A stretch of 64,000 nucleotides of DNA from Engraulis encrasicolus (Eukaryota; Chordata; Actinopteri; Clupeiformes; Engraulidae): the NCBI RefSeq assembly GCF_034702125.1, contig NC_085876.1, positions 15,806,253 to 15,870,252 on the forward strand, read 5' to 3'. Below are positions 22,200-33,254 of the stretch, one piece after another (position 1 is the first letter of the stretch; each line of letters begins with the position of its first letter). The position numbers and the translations under genes are program-made. The notes under the pieces were generated by a model, which was given only the letters and a program-made list of their open reading frames with translations, was not told the origin of the DNA and did no database searches.

Positions 22200-22217
22200 A
22201 TCCCACTTCTGACACCA
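22200..22217 (-). promoter_or_regulatory. Primer binding site, leucine-tRNA type
   Basis: The minus strand reads TGGTGTCAGAAGTGGGAT, three bases after the end of the 5' LTR. This is complementary to the 3' end, including CCA, of vertebrate tRNA-Leu (acceptor arm ending ATCCCACTTCTGACA). All 18 bases match from memory of that tRNA. Confidence 0.85.
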
Positions 22218-22220
22218 AAA

Positions 22221-22687
22221 TGTAGTAAAAAAATTATATCGGCAGACAAGCAACTCAGGTGGTAAGCACTGCAGATTTTATTGTTAACGGCCGGAGAAAT
22301 TACTGTGTGGAGACAGGACGTATTCCACCCAGCAAGCTCTGAAGTGAATACAAAGGCCCCCAGTATTTAACCATTTCCCTCCCCCACAGTCCATGTCGTC
22401 AGCTTCCTCTGCGCATGTGGGGTCCCGCATGGCCGGATGTCCACTGTCCATTGTCTTGTTGTCCAGCATATGCCATTTCATATGTGTTGTTCAGCAGCCA
22501 CATCAAGTAGATGCACATGTTTCCAATAATGTTGAGTGTCCAGTGACCCATTACAGAAAAGCTTACACACAAGAATATGTCACTATATGGGGACTTCCCC
22601 AGCCAAGTCATGAGAATAAAATGAGAATATGATATAAGAATAGTAGAAGGTTAAGAAAACTCAGATGAAACTAAACATTTCTCCACA
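22221..22687 (-). repeat. ERV 5' LTR (right copy)
   Basis: 467 bp, same length as the left LTR. Minus-strand AATAAAA lies at plus-strand 22276-22282. It is followed by GTAT at 22688-22691. Confidence 0.88.
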
Positions 22688-22691
22688 GTAT

Positions 22692-23230
22692 CAAGTAGGT
22701 GCTACGGGGAAGAAGCGCATGTAGGCTACGTGAGGCATCCAACATCATGCTTCGAATCATATGCTGCGGCTTCTTATAGCACGCACGAGAGAGAGGGAGA
22801 GGGAGAAAGAGCGAAGCCTAACTTAGTCAATTGTTTGACACGGGACAAATTGTTGTAGGAATCATGCCAAGTTTTTTGTAATCCCTTGGTAGCCTACATC
22901 TAAATTACATACCTGTATTACAAATCTACCGATTTATATTTAGTGGAACACAGTCAAACAGTTTTTTTTTCACGGTCAAAGTTAGAGCTTTCCTATTATT
23001 TTTTCATAGGGAAACAGATACGTATACTAGGTGAATGGACTAAAATTTGAGTATTTTGGATAAAATTTCAGTAGTTTATCCAAACTGTGACAAATATTTT
23101 TTTTGTATTACAAGTTGTCTGAAATATGATGATTAACTGTTCAAACGAGATCACAACCAGCCAGGCAAGTGTAGAGGGGACATTGGATAGTGTTGAGAGG
23201 AGGGAGTGCTTAGTTGCCATTGGGTGGCAT
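22692..23230. other. No recognisable gene
   Basis: AT-rich flanking sequence to the right of the ERV. I see no open frame or repeat that I can name. Confidence 0.4.
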
Positions 23231-23231
23231 T

Positions 23232-23304
<73 letters not shown>

Positions 23305-23330
23305 TTCTATCTATCTATCTATCTATCTAT
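23232..23330. repeat. (TC)n followed by (TCTA)n microsatellite
   Basis: About 30 TC units change into TCTA tetranucleotides. Confidence 0.97.
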
Positions 23331-23433
23331 GCCAATCTATCTGCCCCCCTCATCAGACATGACAGCATGACAATCATGAAGTAACGAAGATGGTTGGCAG
23401 TTCTTCTTATGTTCACTGTCCCTGAGTCGCTAT

Positions 23434-24130
23434 ACAGTCAATCCGGAAAGTATTCACAGCGCTTCACTTTTTTCACATTTTATTACAAATGAATCTCTGT
23501 TGTCAAAATCCTACACAAATTATTCCATTATGACCATGTGAAAAGCAAGATGTCTTGACAGTTTTGAAAATTTATAAAAATAAAAAACAAAGAAATAATT
23601 TTTACAAAAGTATTCACAGTCTTTGCTTAATACTTTGTAGAACCACCTTTGGCAGCAACTACATTCATTTTTCCATTTCGAAATGAAAAGAGATTAAAAG
23701 GGAGGTCATCGGTGTGTGTTTCAACCTTTTAGTACATTGAAATTGTACATTTTGAGTCTGCATCTGGCTAAAATAGATGGGTGTGAGTTTTTAATGAAAT
23801 CCTCTGGAGAGTATCATGATCTGCTTCTGTAGTCACAGTGCATGTTGACATGCATACTTCTTTAGACGTAATTCAGATTTCCAATGTTGACGGCATTCAT
23901 ACATCCCCAAACAATGTCAGTCCCACTACCATGCTTGACTAGCCAGATGATGCACTTTTTTGGTAAAATTCACTTGTTTACCACCACACATGCTTAACAC
24001 CATCTAAAGCAAATTTGTTTATCTTGGTCTCATCAGACCACACGACATGGTTCCAGTGATCCATATCCTTGGTCTGTTCATCTCTCTTGAGACCAAGATA
24101 AACAAATTTGCTTTAGACCGCTCATCATGC
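23434..24130 (-). mobile_element. Degraded Tc1/mariner-like copy with internal hairpin
   Basis: The left edge reads CAATCCGGAAAGTATTCACA then GCGCTTCAC, which I recognise as a Tc1-like terminal sequence in fish. The block CTCATCAGACCACACGACATG near 24030 also matches the antisense of a region repeated in Tc1-like copies. No intact transposase frame remains on either strand. A perfect 29-bp inverted repeat occurs near the right side (24004-24032 and 24088-24116) around 55 bp. The right terminus was not located. Confidence 0.5.
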
Positions 24131-24304
24131 CCCCAGACCTCCCTAATATGACTCTTATACAACACTATCCCCCAAAAACGCCACTGGACACCACACATGC
24201 GCGCGCACCGCTGCAGCACACGCGCCGCTCCGTGCCACCGCGCCACGCCGCACCTTTCTCACCTTTTTCACCACTGACCCGTTTTCATGCCTGATACAGT
24301 ACAT

Positions 24305-24465
24305 ACACACAGAGTGACATAACCCCATCATCCCCACCACCATTTCACTGCATTCTACACACACACACACATGCCCGCCCGCCTGGCCGCAGGCACGCAC
24401 ACACGCACGCCTGCATACACACAAACACACACACACACACACACACACACAGGATGACATAAACC
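24305..24465. repeat. CA-rich dispersed repeat, relative of 7699-7945
   Basis: It shares GTGACATAACCCCATCATC, the GCCTGGCCGCA block and GCCTGCATACACACAAACA with the copy near 7.8 kb, with CA runs of different length. A second GATGACATAAACCCACCATC follows the final CA run. Confidence 0.75.
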
Positions 24466-24580
24466 CACCATCACTGGCTTGCCTTGATTGTGATGGCCAG
24501 CCAAGTCTGGCTGCTCCAAATTCCAATCTCGACTGGGTAGAACAGAATCCATGTCATTTATGCAAGTCGGCATGTACACA

Positions 24581-24609
24581 CTGAGGAAGGCAGAACGCAG
24601 AAACGCGTC
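24581..24609 (+). ncRNA. Weak hammerhead-like motif
   Basis: CTGAGGA, a short weakly paired insert and GAAACGCGTC appear in the order of a hammerhead core (CUGANGA, stem II, GAAA, then a GUC-type site). The stem II part pairs poorly, and an AATAAAG lies just downstream. It is listed because stronger versions occur at 35.5 and 41.8 kb. Confidence 0.2.
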
Positions 24610-24957
24610 TGTGTAACAATAAAGAACCTATGCATGGTGCAACCTTTTCTCATTTTTCAGTTTTGCAATATTTTGGTCAGCACTCTTAAAAGAAGAAATA
24701 CCTGTTGGGTGAAGCCTGCTCCAACCTTTATGATCACTTATGCAAGTGCAATATCATTTCTTCACATTGTAATGCCACATACACCATCACTGCCATTATC
24801 TTTTTTGCTGTAGCAACTCCTGTCAATTGTACTTTGAGAACGTAGACTCGGTAGCAATGACAACAGCAAGCAACAAACACCTCCTTCACAATTCGATAAT
24901 TCAATCATTTGTTTTCCTCCTGTCTTCTTCTTCTCTCTCTTCTGGTGTTCTTGCCTC

Positions 24958-24958
24958 T

Positions 24959-25001
<43 letters not shown>
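24958..25001. repeat. (CT)n microsatellite
   Basis: About 22 CT units. Confidence 0.96.
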
Positions 25002-25004
<3 letters not shown>

Positions 25005-25402
25005 GCTTCATTGCTAATCTCCTCCTCTCTTCATTGTTTCTTCTCTTCTAATGTTTTTCTCTTCCTGAGTGAGTTGTTCCTGAAATGACATTGCTGTCAC
25101 CCGTCTCATGAATATGATGATGTGATATCTCTGTGTATGCAATGAAAGCGATTTTTGTGTCTACTGTATATTGGGTATACAGTATTGTAGTTGATCTCAC
25201 GATACAGGTCTTCACACCTTGGCTTCGCCTGGACAACAACCTTCACTCAACTGGAATAAACTGTCCTATGGTGTCCTATGGTATTTCCTATGGTTCCTGG
25301 GAATCTTTGCTACTTCGAAGCTAGATTAAGTCATTTTTAAAGTTGTTTTTAACATGTAACTGATATGTCTTAATTATTTGGCTGGTTTCCTTTCTTGCTA
25401 TC

Positions 25403-25409
25403 TTGCTTG

Positions 25410-25460
<51 letters not shown>

Positions 25461-25461
25461 T
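25403..25461. repeat. (TTTC)n microsatellite
   Basis: About 14 tetranucleotide units with a degenerate left edge. Confidence 0.95.
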
Positions 25462-25848
25462 TCCTTATATAAATGAGTCATGTTCCACAGCTGCACCCAG
25501 TGTTCCTCAAGAAGTCATTTCCTCTAATTTGGCCCTTGCTAAATTAATTAGCACTTAACTGAGGCGCATGCACTCATACATATGCAAACACACACACGCA
25601 CACAAAACACACGCACACACACACGCAGCCCCACCTTTATATCTTTGTGGGGCCCTTGTGGGGCCCTTCCTATCTTTGTGGGGGCCTTCCATTCATATTA
25701 ACCCTTACAGTAGCTAAAGAACGCTAAACTGTGCCCAAACCAAAATAATCCAAAATAATAATTTAAGGATTTGGGCCCCACATGGAGCGAAGGCTACAGC
25801 ATGTGGGTGTGCACCAATAGCAGTAGCCTCACAAAGGTAGATTGGTGT

Positions 25849-25934
<86 letters not shown>
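25849..25934. repeat. (AC)n microsatellite
   Basis: About 42 uninterrupted AC units. Confidence 0.97.
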
Positions 25935-25936
<2 letters not shown>

Positions 25937-26135
25937 TCCCTTATAAAATAAATTAACACAGAGCTGAATAGAAAGCTTTCACACACCACATGACACGGCA
26001 TACACTCACTCTCAGCCAGGGCTGGACTGGCCATCTGGCATAGCGGGCATTTCTGAAATTTCTGAAAATAGGGGCCCACGAACATAACTAGTGGTTCAGA
26101 ATTGATTTCCCGGTGGGCCCTGCACGAGGGTGCAG

Positions 26136-26333
26136 GTGTGACGGAGGTCATCTTGCACCTGTTCACCCCCCTCGGGGATCGAACGTGCGACCTCGTCAAC
26201 TACAACGGTCCGGCAGTGGGAGACACAGTACGATACCGCTGGGCCGTTCAATGGCACAAGACTGTATGAGGCTATTGGAGGGAGGTTTAGCAACGTTCCA
26301 CGCAAACTCTGTGCTAGTTAGCCTCCTTTACAC
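26136..26333 (-). mobile_element. tRNA-derived SINE-like unit, copy 1
   Basis: On the minus strand a GGCCCAGCGG block resembles a pol III A box, and GTTCGATCCCCG resembles a B box, about 60 bases apart, as in tRNA genes. Ends read GTGTGACGGAGG and CCTCCTTTACAC, a short imperfect inverted repeat. It is not a functional tRNA because no cloverleaf with CCA-adjacent acceptor can be drawn. Confidence 0.5.
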
Positions 26334-26376
26334 TCTCTCCCTTAAACCTCACTCCCAATCCGGGTCGAACGACACC

Positions 26377-26592
26377 ACTGTGACGGAGGTCATCTTGCAC
26401 CTGTTCACGCCCCTCGGGGATCGAACGTGCGACCTTGTCAACTACAACGGTCCGGCAATGGGAGACACAGTACGATACCGCTGGGCCAAGAGACTAGTCT
26501 CTCGGCCCAATGGCATGAGACTGTATGAGGCTATCGGAGGGAGGTTTACCAACATTCCACGCCAACTCTGTGCTGGTTAGCCTCCGTTACAC
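26377..26592 (-). mobile_element. tRNA-derived SINE-like unit, copy 2
   Basis: Same order of A-box-like and B-box-like blocks as copy 1. It has a longer, partly palindromic spacer (AAGAGACTAGTCTCT) before the A box that copy 1 lacks. Ends read CTGTGACGGAGG and CCTCCGTTACAC. Confidence 0.5.
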
Positions 26593-26690
26593 AGGGCCCA
26601 CCTGGAAATCAATTCTGCACCGCTAATTATGAGGGGCCCCTTTAAGCCAAAAGTGCCCGGGCCCTATTTCTCCCTCAGTGCATCCATGCT

Positions 26691-27715
26691 CTCAGCACTC
26701 TTGGCTCAGTTAGCATCTGAGTGAATTAGTCAGAGACTGCAAAGTAGTTTTCCTACAAAAAAAATTATGAAAATGTGTTATTGATTTAGAACAATGCCAA
26801 GACTGTAGAAGGCAGACGTTTCTCACACTGCAAAAATGTGTTTCCGACTGTGTAAATGTGTCTGCGAAAAATAAGATTGACAAGGTCTTCTGCTTTTTTA
26901 GGTGTAAAGGAACTGCCTAATAAAACCTGCTGTGCAACTACTGAGAAAAAATGGGAAAAAGTGGATTGCTCTTATTTATAAAGAGAACATGAAAAGAGCA
27001 TTGGGTGAACTTGGAAACATGAACAAGCGGGAAATTATTTTGTTAAGCAAGCAATATCAACGATATAGGAAGTAACATCTGATGGGATCATGAAAATGGA
27101 CAAATCTACCGTACTCTGTTAACGCAATATACAATATATTTAGGCCTACTGTATTTTCTGTACAGTTTCCAAAAATAGCATTTTCAAAAGCAAGATAGGG
27201 GGAAAATATGGTTCAAACTAAACCTCTGGGGATAGCGAAAAAGAAGTGAAAATTCAGCTCTGTTGTATTGTGTGTATTGAGCAATAGTGTGTGATGTGTT
27301 TTTGACCTTATAAACTCATCTGTTGGAGAAGGCAATGTGCGCAGTAATGGCGCAATCAGTAGGAGAATGAACCCAAGACAGCATTTTGACAAGGCCAACC
27401 ATAGGACCAAACGCAGCGCTTTCAGGTGTGTTAATGAAGGAAAACCCTGAATTACTATCGATTTTGCTGTTGTGTGAGACGAGAGAAAGTCCAGATTTCA
27501 TCAGAACAACAAGTCCTTTTGTACGTCAATATGCATTCTCTATTTTGTAGAACTCATAGTCTAGCAATATCTTGACTGATTGTCATCACAGGGTCTTGAT
27601 GAAAACTCCATTTTAAGCCTTTTTTTGTTGGACTGCTGCATGTAATTTGGTTCAGCTTTTATTTGCTCTGCACGTGTGTCTCAACTGTTGCCAGATGGGT
27701 AAACGTAATTCATAG
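26691..27715. other. No recognisable gene
   Basis: About 1 kb of AT-rich sequence with only short open frames. Nothing I can name. Confidence 0.4.
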
Positions 27716-27718
27716 ATG

Positions 27719-27932
<214 letters not shown>

Positions 27933-28491
27933 GTGGGCAGCGATGGACACAGCAGCCTGTTGTTCAGATGAACGGGCCCCCGTCTGCATCTAATTTGGTT
28001 CTCCTCCCTTGAAGAGATCACCCCACTGTGAACCGCTCTGGTCAAAATCCAATATCACACTGTAGCCCGTCACTTTCTATTTACTTCAGCGTCAACCTGC
28101 TTTAATCAAATATGGATTTCTAAGCTAAAGTCGTCTTTGAAAACACATTCATGTCAAATCACATTTCTGGAATATTGATAATTAAAAGAGAAAAATAAAC
28201 AGCAGACTTTCTTTTTTTAAAATGATGACAAACATCCTTCACCTTGAATGCACATCATTGATTTCTTTTAGTAGATCCCTCCAGTAACAGATTCTTCTTT
28301 GAAGCCATCGTGGGCTTTGAGTCTTGGACATCTAATTGGATATAGCAATACTGAGGAGTGATGAGCAGAACTGCACACAGATTAAATGTTATGGGAACAG
28401 ACACACATTGGGCAGACACACGGCTGCTGCTGTAGTCCGATACAAACCCCCATCAGCTGTGGAGGCCCAGACAGGTAAACACCCGGAGAGA

Positions 28492-28600
<109 letters not shown>

Positions 28601-28966
28601 AGATGGAGCAGGTGATGAATAGACAGTCACATGTGGGGGCTGCACTGCTCCATCACAGACCCGTTTCTACCTCTGGCGGAAATGGACACTGTGGAATTAT
28701 GGGTAGGAAACCCTGGGCCAGCATGCAAGTATCCTCCCGCCAACCTGATGGATTTAGATAGACTGCCTCTCCATCTTGTACCCCCCTCCCCCCAAAAAAA
28801 ACGTTTTCTGTCTACACACATCTCTCTCTCTCTCACACACACACACACATACTTTGTCCACCCCACCGTTCCACACCTCCACCACAGTGTCCAATCTCCT
28901 GCTGTCCAAGGATCACCATGGTAATTGAGCTGATGTGTGGCATCTATCAAATGTCATAGCAGCAAC

Positions 28967-29044
<78 letters not shown>
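28967..29044. repeat. (CA)n microsatellite
   Basis: About 37 CA units. Confidence 0.97.
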
Positions 29045-29047
<3 letters not shown>

Positions 29048-29700
29048 CTCCTTCGCTTGTCAATTATGGTTATTAATTAGATGCTATCTAACCCCCCCAA
29101 GCCTGTCAGAGCCTTCAATGCAATCACTCCAGCTCCAAAACGTGATGGTTTGAGGCGTGCTTTCCATCAAATCCCTTTTGTTCCACAGCTGAGAGACAAC
29201 TAAGTGGACCCGCCTTATTGCCAGAACCATTCCACTCCTCTATAACGGTCTGTCCATCCATCCATCCATCTCTTCTTTCATCCGTCTATCCATCCAGGCA
29301 GTGATGTAGACAGGGGGGGGGAGATTTAAATTGATGAGTGCCAGCGATGGTTGTGATGGGGTTGGGGATCTGTTTGCAGGAGTGAGATGGGAGCGTACCT
29401 ATGTTCCCCGGGTCCTATGTTCCCCGGGTCCTATGTTCCCCTGTCTTTGTGTGGGAGTAGGGAACATAGGACCCTTTTTCTGAAAAAAGGGTTCTATGTT
29501 CCCCGCATTGTATGTTTCCGAGTTTTAAAATTGTGCCCTTCACAAAACCATCCCTAAACTTAACCTGTCAGAAATGCAATGTTTCTGAGTTGTAAATTTG
29601 TGCCCTAACCAAAACTATCCCTAAACCTAACCTCACAGTTGAACAACAACCTAGGGGTGCGCGGTATGGACGGTATACTATCGTGCGTGGTATTTTTTCC

Positions 29701-30094
29701 TAGCCTGGTTCACACCAGACGTTGTGTGTGTAGCTTCGGCACCCCCTGGCGGCGCAGAGCTACACACACTACCGTCTAGTACACAGCCATAGAGCACGCT
29801 CCGTCTCCAACCAGAAAATAGGCTGAGAATTTTTTGCTTCGGCACGGCCTCCTCACCAACAAATTCCTTCAAAAACCTTCCTGTTAATCTTTAAAGTCTT
29901 TAGTCTGTCTCTAATCTGTCTTGTGACTCCTCAATGTGAGTTACCGTTGATTTTGAAGCAATAAATTCTCAGCCTATTTTCTGGTTGGAGACGGAGCGTG
30001 CTCTATGGCTGTGTACCAGACGGTAGTGTGTGTAGCTCTGCTCCGCCAGGGGGCGCCGAAGCTACACATACACCGTCTGGTGTGAACCAGGCAA
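29701..30094. mobile_element. 394-bp foldback MITE (TAGCCTGGTTCAC family)
   Basis: The arms of about 130 bp (29701-29832 and 29963-30094) are inverted copies: both contain GGTTCACACCAGACG and the CTCAGCCTATTTTCTGG block. ATTTTTTCC flanks both sides (29692-29700 and 30095-30103), an 8- or 9-bp duplication consistent with hAT. It is too short to encode a protein. Confidence 0.8.
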
Positions 30095-30876
30095 ATTTTT
30101 TCCCCCAAGGTTTGGATTTTGTCCAAACCGCTCTACCGCCATAGCGCATTGCGTCCTGCAGATGGCAGTAATAGGCAACGTTTTGAACATCCACCGACTG
30201 TCTCTCCTAGTAGCAAAAGAATATGTGGTTGTAGAATAGAAGCACAATTTCATTTAAGCTTTAAGTGTAAAATGTATAGTTAGTGTAGTGAACTATTGTT
30301 TTTAACTGTATGTGATTTCGATTCTGGTCTCCACAATTTAATGTACAGTGGTTTATGAAAAGCAAGTTAGCAAGCTAACAGCCCAAATCATTCATGTCAA
30401 TGCTGGTGTCTGACAACAGAAATGTGCTAAATCTATGTGCTACTGGTTGCTTTACATTTGCGCCAGCCTTGCTGTATGTTACTGTGTCCAGGTGAGATAA
30501 TATCATTCACGATATCTGGCTGGGTGTTAGTAACTTAGAAGAATGTTCACTGTTTAAAATGTGATTTAGCGATTTCGCTAACGTTAGCACGCTAACCGCT
30601 GCTGCAGTGATAGCTGCCATTGAAATGCATTAGTCCTACAATGCATTGCTAGCTGCCTCATGTGAAAGTTCGTTTTTCTTTTACTTTAACAATAACAGCT
30701 GAACCATAAGGCTTGGCATAATCACAGATGCAAGCACACATATCCAAATTACCCCCAGCAACTCCAGAAATAGAAAAAAAGGTCAAATGAACGATTTATT
30801 GGATAAAATCCATGTTCAGTTTGACACCCCTCCCTTTCCTAGTTTAACCCCTTCTAGACTTTGACAGTGTTGTAGC

Positions 30877-31917
30877 TAGGGTGACCAGCTGTCCGGACTT
30901 CGGCCGGACAACCCCGCCCCTTAACTTTCTAACCTTGCGTCCTCGCGCCGTACCCATTGCTTCGAGTTGCCGCCTCACCGCCTCCGTGGAGAAAACAGTG
31001 AAGTCGGCATTCTAAACTGTAGGCAGAAATCAGGGAGCAGCGCTGCCATCTTACCTCAGACAAACGCAGCTGCCAACAACAGTTGTACTTGTAAAACTTG
31101 GGAAGGATTTCGCATGTCATTATCTCACTCCAATAAAGGAGTAATCAGTAGGCTACCACTAACTTAATGTTGTATCGGAGACGGCAGGTTACGACAGACA
31201 AATCCTTCCGTTATCTATTAGGCTATTTCATAAATAGGCCTATGTTTTCATGTATTTTGGGTAGTCATGCATGCGTGGGCCTATAATAGCCAACAAGTTA
31301 TTTGATTTACTTTACTCAAAGTTGGTCAGGAGTGTTTTATCAGCGGTGTTTTAAAACGAGAGGCGACCGCTTCTGTCAACTTTTTTTTCATGCAGACCGA
31401 CGCTTGGATAACCATAGCAACAACACGAGCTCAAAATACAGACAAAGCGCACATGCAGAAATACTCCCTGTTTGCAAAGTTGTGAGAGCCCTCGTTGTAA
31501 ATGCATTCAGCGGACAAACTTACTTGCACCATGCGTTGCCAGTGCAGGGAAAAAAATGGGGGAAACAAACAGTAGGAGACAATAGGCTATAGCAACCTTA
31601 TTTCACTTTCATACACTCAGTCAAAGCAAGTTATTTCACGTAGACTATGGACCGCAAATAACACAAATCGCGTGCAGATTTCCCCGACATTAGGCTAAAG
31701 CAATATAGTCAATTTTTTGTTCAAAGTCTGGAGTAACTGGAGTAACATGGCGGCCGCAGTTATCGGAAACACGAGCGACTGTCAGTCTAGTTTGTGTCAA
31801 TGACGTTGCCTTGCATCTCGAGGCCAGTAAGCATAAGGCAAGTAGGAGAGGAAAGTCAAAGAGAGGGACACACGGACGTCGCAAACAGGTCGTAAAAACA
31901 GACCGATGGCCACCCTA
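30877..31917. mobile_element. 1.04-kb hAT-like element (TAGGGTGACCA termini)
   Basis: Starts TAGGGTGACCA and ends TGGCCACCCTA, 10 of 11 bases inverted. A perfect 8-bp GTTGTAGC duplication lies at 30869-30876 and 31918-31925. No transposase frame is visible. Its right duplication ends one base before the left duplication of the next hAT-like element. Confidence 0.82.
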
Positions 31918-31932
31918 GTTGTAGCCTATTTC

Positions 31933-32584
31933 CACAGTGGGTTTACATACAGTGTTGAATCTCGCCCTCAAACCCGTGCCTGCAGTTCACCTAGGGAGCG
32001 CTGTCGAGACAGCAGAGCTCATAAGGCTGGCGCTAATAACTGACAATTGTGCTCGCTGTCTGCTGAAACTTGACAATATTACTGTAAGTTCTGAGAAACC
32101 AATGTGGATTTCAATGAAATGTACAATAACCTGGGAGTTATGTCCTTCTGATTTCCTACAGCTTTGGCATTTATGAGTCAGGCTCCGCTAGCATCTTGCT
32201 AACAAAATTGCTTTACGGCCGTCGTGATCACAGCAATACAGCCGGCCGACCAATCCAAACGCAGTGTGTGAAGCCACTCGTGACATCATATTGACAATAA
32301 AGACGTATTTTACAAAGATCCAGCAAGTTTAAACATTCAAACTAACTGCTGTTTGAAAGGATAATCTATCCTGCCTTTTGGAAAAATAAAATGAAACGAT
32401 GATACCAATTCTCTCCCAAAGCAATGGCAGCATCGTGGTTGAGCTCCATGGGACCCCATTCATTTCAACAGCCTCTGCGCTCCTTGGCGCTCCTCTGCAC
32501 TGTCTGGATGGCGCCACTTAGTGGACAGTACCACCCGGAAAAAGTAGCGAGATTCCTGTCTCGTACTACCCATAAACACTCTCT
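31933..32584. mobile_element. hAT-like non-autonomous element, copy 2
   Basis: Near-identical to the copy at 4016-4665, in the same orientation. CTATTTC flanks it at 31926-31932 and 32586-32592. As in copy 1 the duplication is 7 bp perfect, or 8 bp with a mismatch at its first base. Confidence 0.75.
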
Positions 32585-33254
32585 GCTATTTCATTGCATT
32601 GCATTGCAAAATGCATTTTGCATAGTTTTTGTTTGTTTTCAAAAGATTTGAATTGCAAGAATTCACACACATTCCAAAAATGCAAATGTTTAAAAAATGC
32701 AAATGCAAAAGTAAAAAAAAAAAAGGTGTTTTGTACATTTTGAGATGGAATGCTTAAATTTTACACAAATGTAAAATATCGTGATATATACCGTGATATA
32801 TACCGTGGCTAAAATTACACCGAGGTATACATTTTTGGCCATACCGCCCACCCCTACAACAACCTGCCCTTTGCCATGCGGTAGCAGTCTACTTAGAAGC
32901 AGCGGGGAACATAGAACCCTTTTTTGAAAAAAAGGTCCTAAGTTCCCTGCATTGTATGTTTCCGAGTTTTCAAATTATGCCCTTCCCAAAACCATCCCTA
33001 AACCTAACCTGTCGTAATGCAATGTTTCTGAGTTTTCAATTTGTACCCTGACCAAAACTATCCCTAAACCTAACCTCACAGTTGAAACAGCAACCTGCAC
33101 TTTGCCATGTGGCAGCAGTCTACTTTGAAGCAGTGGGGAACATAGAACCCTTTTTTGAAAAAAGGGTTCTGTGTTTCCCGGTAGAGGGGAACATAGGACC
33201 CGGGGAACATAGGGATGACCCCAGTGAGATGACAGGCTCAATCGATTTGGCCTC

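Larger units (their letters stand above)
8619..22687 (-). mobile_element. Endogenous-retrovirus-like LTR element, minus strand, with nested insertions
   Basis: Two 467-bp LTRs, TG...CA on both strands, bracket an element read right to left. Orientation follows from three things seen. A leucine-tRNA-type primer site lies next to the right LTR. A polypurine run (AAAGGGGGAAGAA on the minus strand) lies next to the left LTR. AATAAA and TTAAATA signals in both LTRs are on the minus strand. A 4-bp GTAT duplication flanks the element. Removing the Gmr1 insertion leaves about 7.2 kb. A gag remnant with a CCHC knuckle is present. I could not recognise protease, reverse transcriptase, integrase or envelope in the remaining 4.3 kb, which is AT-rich and full of stops. 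It is either a deleted provirus or a non-autonomous LTR element. The LTRs differ at about two positions by eye, so insertion was recent. Confidence 0.85.
26019..26690. mobile_element. Palindromic repeat holding a SINE-like pair
   Basis: The outer part starts GGGCTGGACTGGCCATCTGG, a start shared by a frequent fish repeat. Inner flanks near 26075-26125 and 26590-26636 are inverted copies of each other (shared block CAGAATTGATTTCC plus GTGGGCCCTG), so the locus could fold back. The SINE-like units occupy the loop. Exact outer ends are uncertain. Confidence 0.5.
29652..32856. mobile_element. 3.2-kb hAT-like element (TAGGGGTG termini) with nested passengers
   Basis: The ends read TAGGGGTGCGCGGTATGG and CCATACCGCCCACCCCTA, a terminal inverted repeat with few mismatches. 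A perfect 8-bp duplication, CAACAACC, lies at 29644-29651 and 32857-32864. Eight bases is the hAT target length. No transposase frame is present. Much of the length comes from three inserted elements (29701-30094, 30877-31917, 31933-32584). The remaining sequence has no feature I can name. Confidence 0.8.
29398..33213. mobile_element. Tandem-unit element with GGAACATAGG termini, split by an hAT-like insertion
   Basis: The left edge repeats CCTATGTTCCCCGGGT, and the right edge (33186-33213) is the exact reverse complement of the first 28 bp. Inside are two units of about 230 bp, each containing GGGAACATAG, TGTATGTTTCCGAGTTTT, CCATCCCTAAAC and CCTAACCTCACAGTTGAA. The first unit is interrupted at 29652 by the 3.2-kb hAT-like element and resumes at 32865. 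The second unit (32900-33180) is intact and serves as an internal empty-site control. Target duplications of this outer element were not found. Confidence 0.6.

Noticed and set aside
24019..24246. Minus-strand frame overlapping the Tc1-like copy as transposase
   Set aside because: Part of it is the reverse complement of the 29-bp hairpin, and the rest does not show the Tc1 DDE region.
26136..26592. Functional tRNA gene on the minus strand
   Set aside because: A-box-like and B-box-like blocks are present, but no cloverleaf with paired acceptor stem can be drawn. The unit is duplicated with element-like ends.
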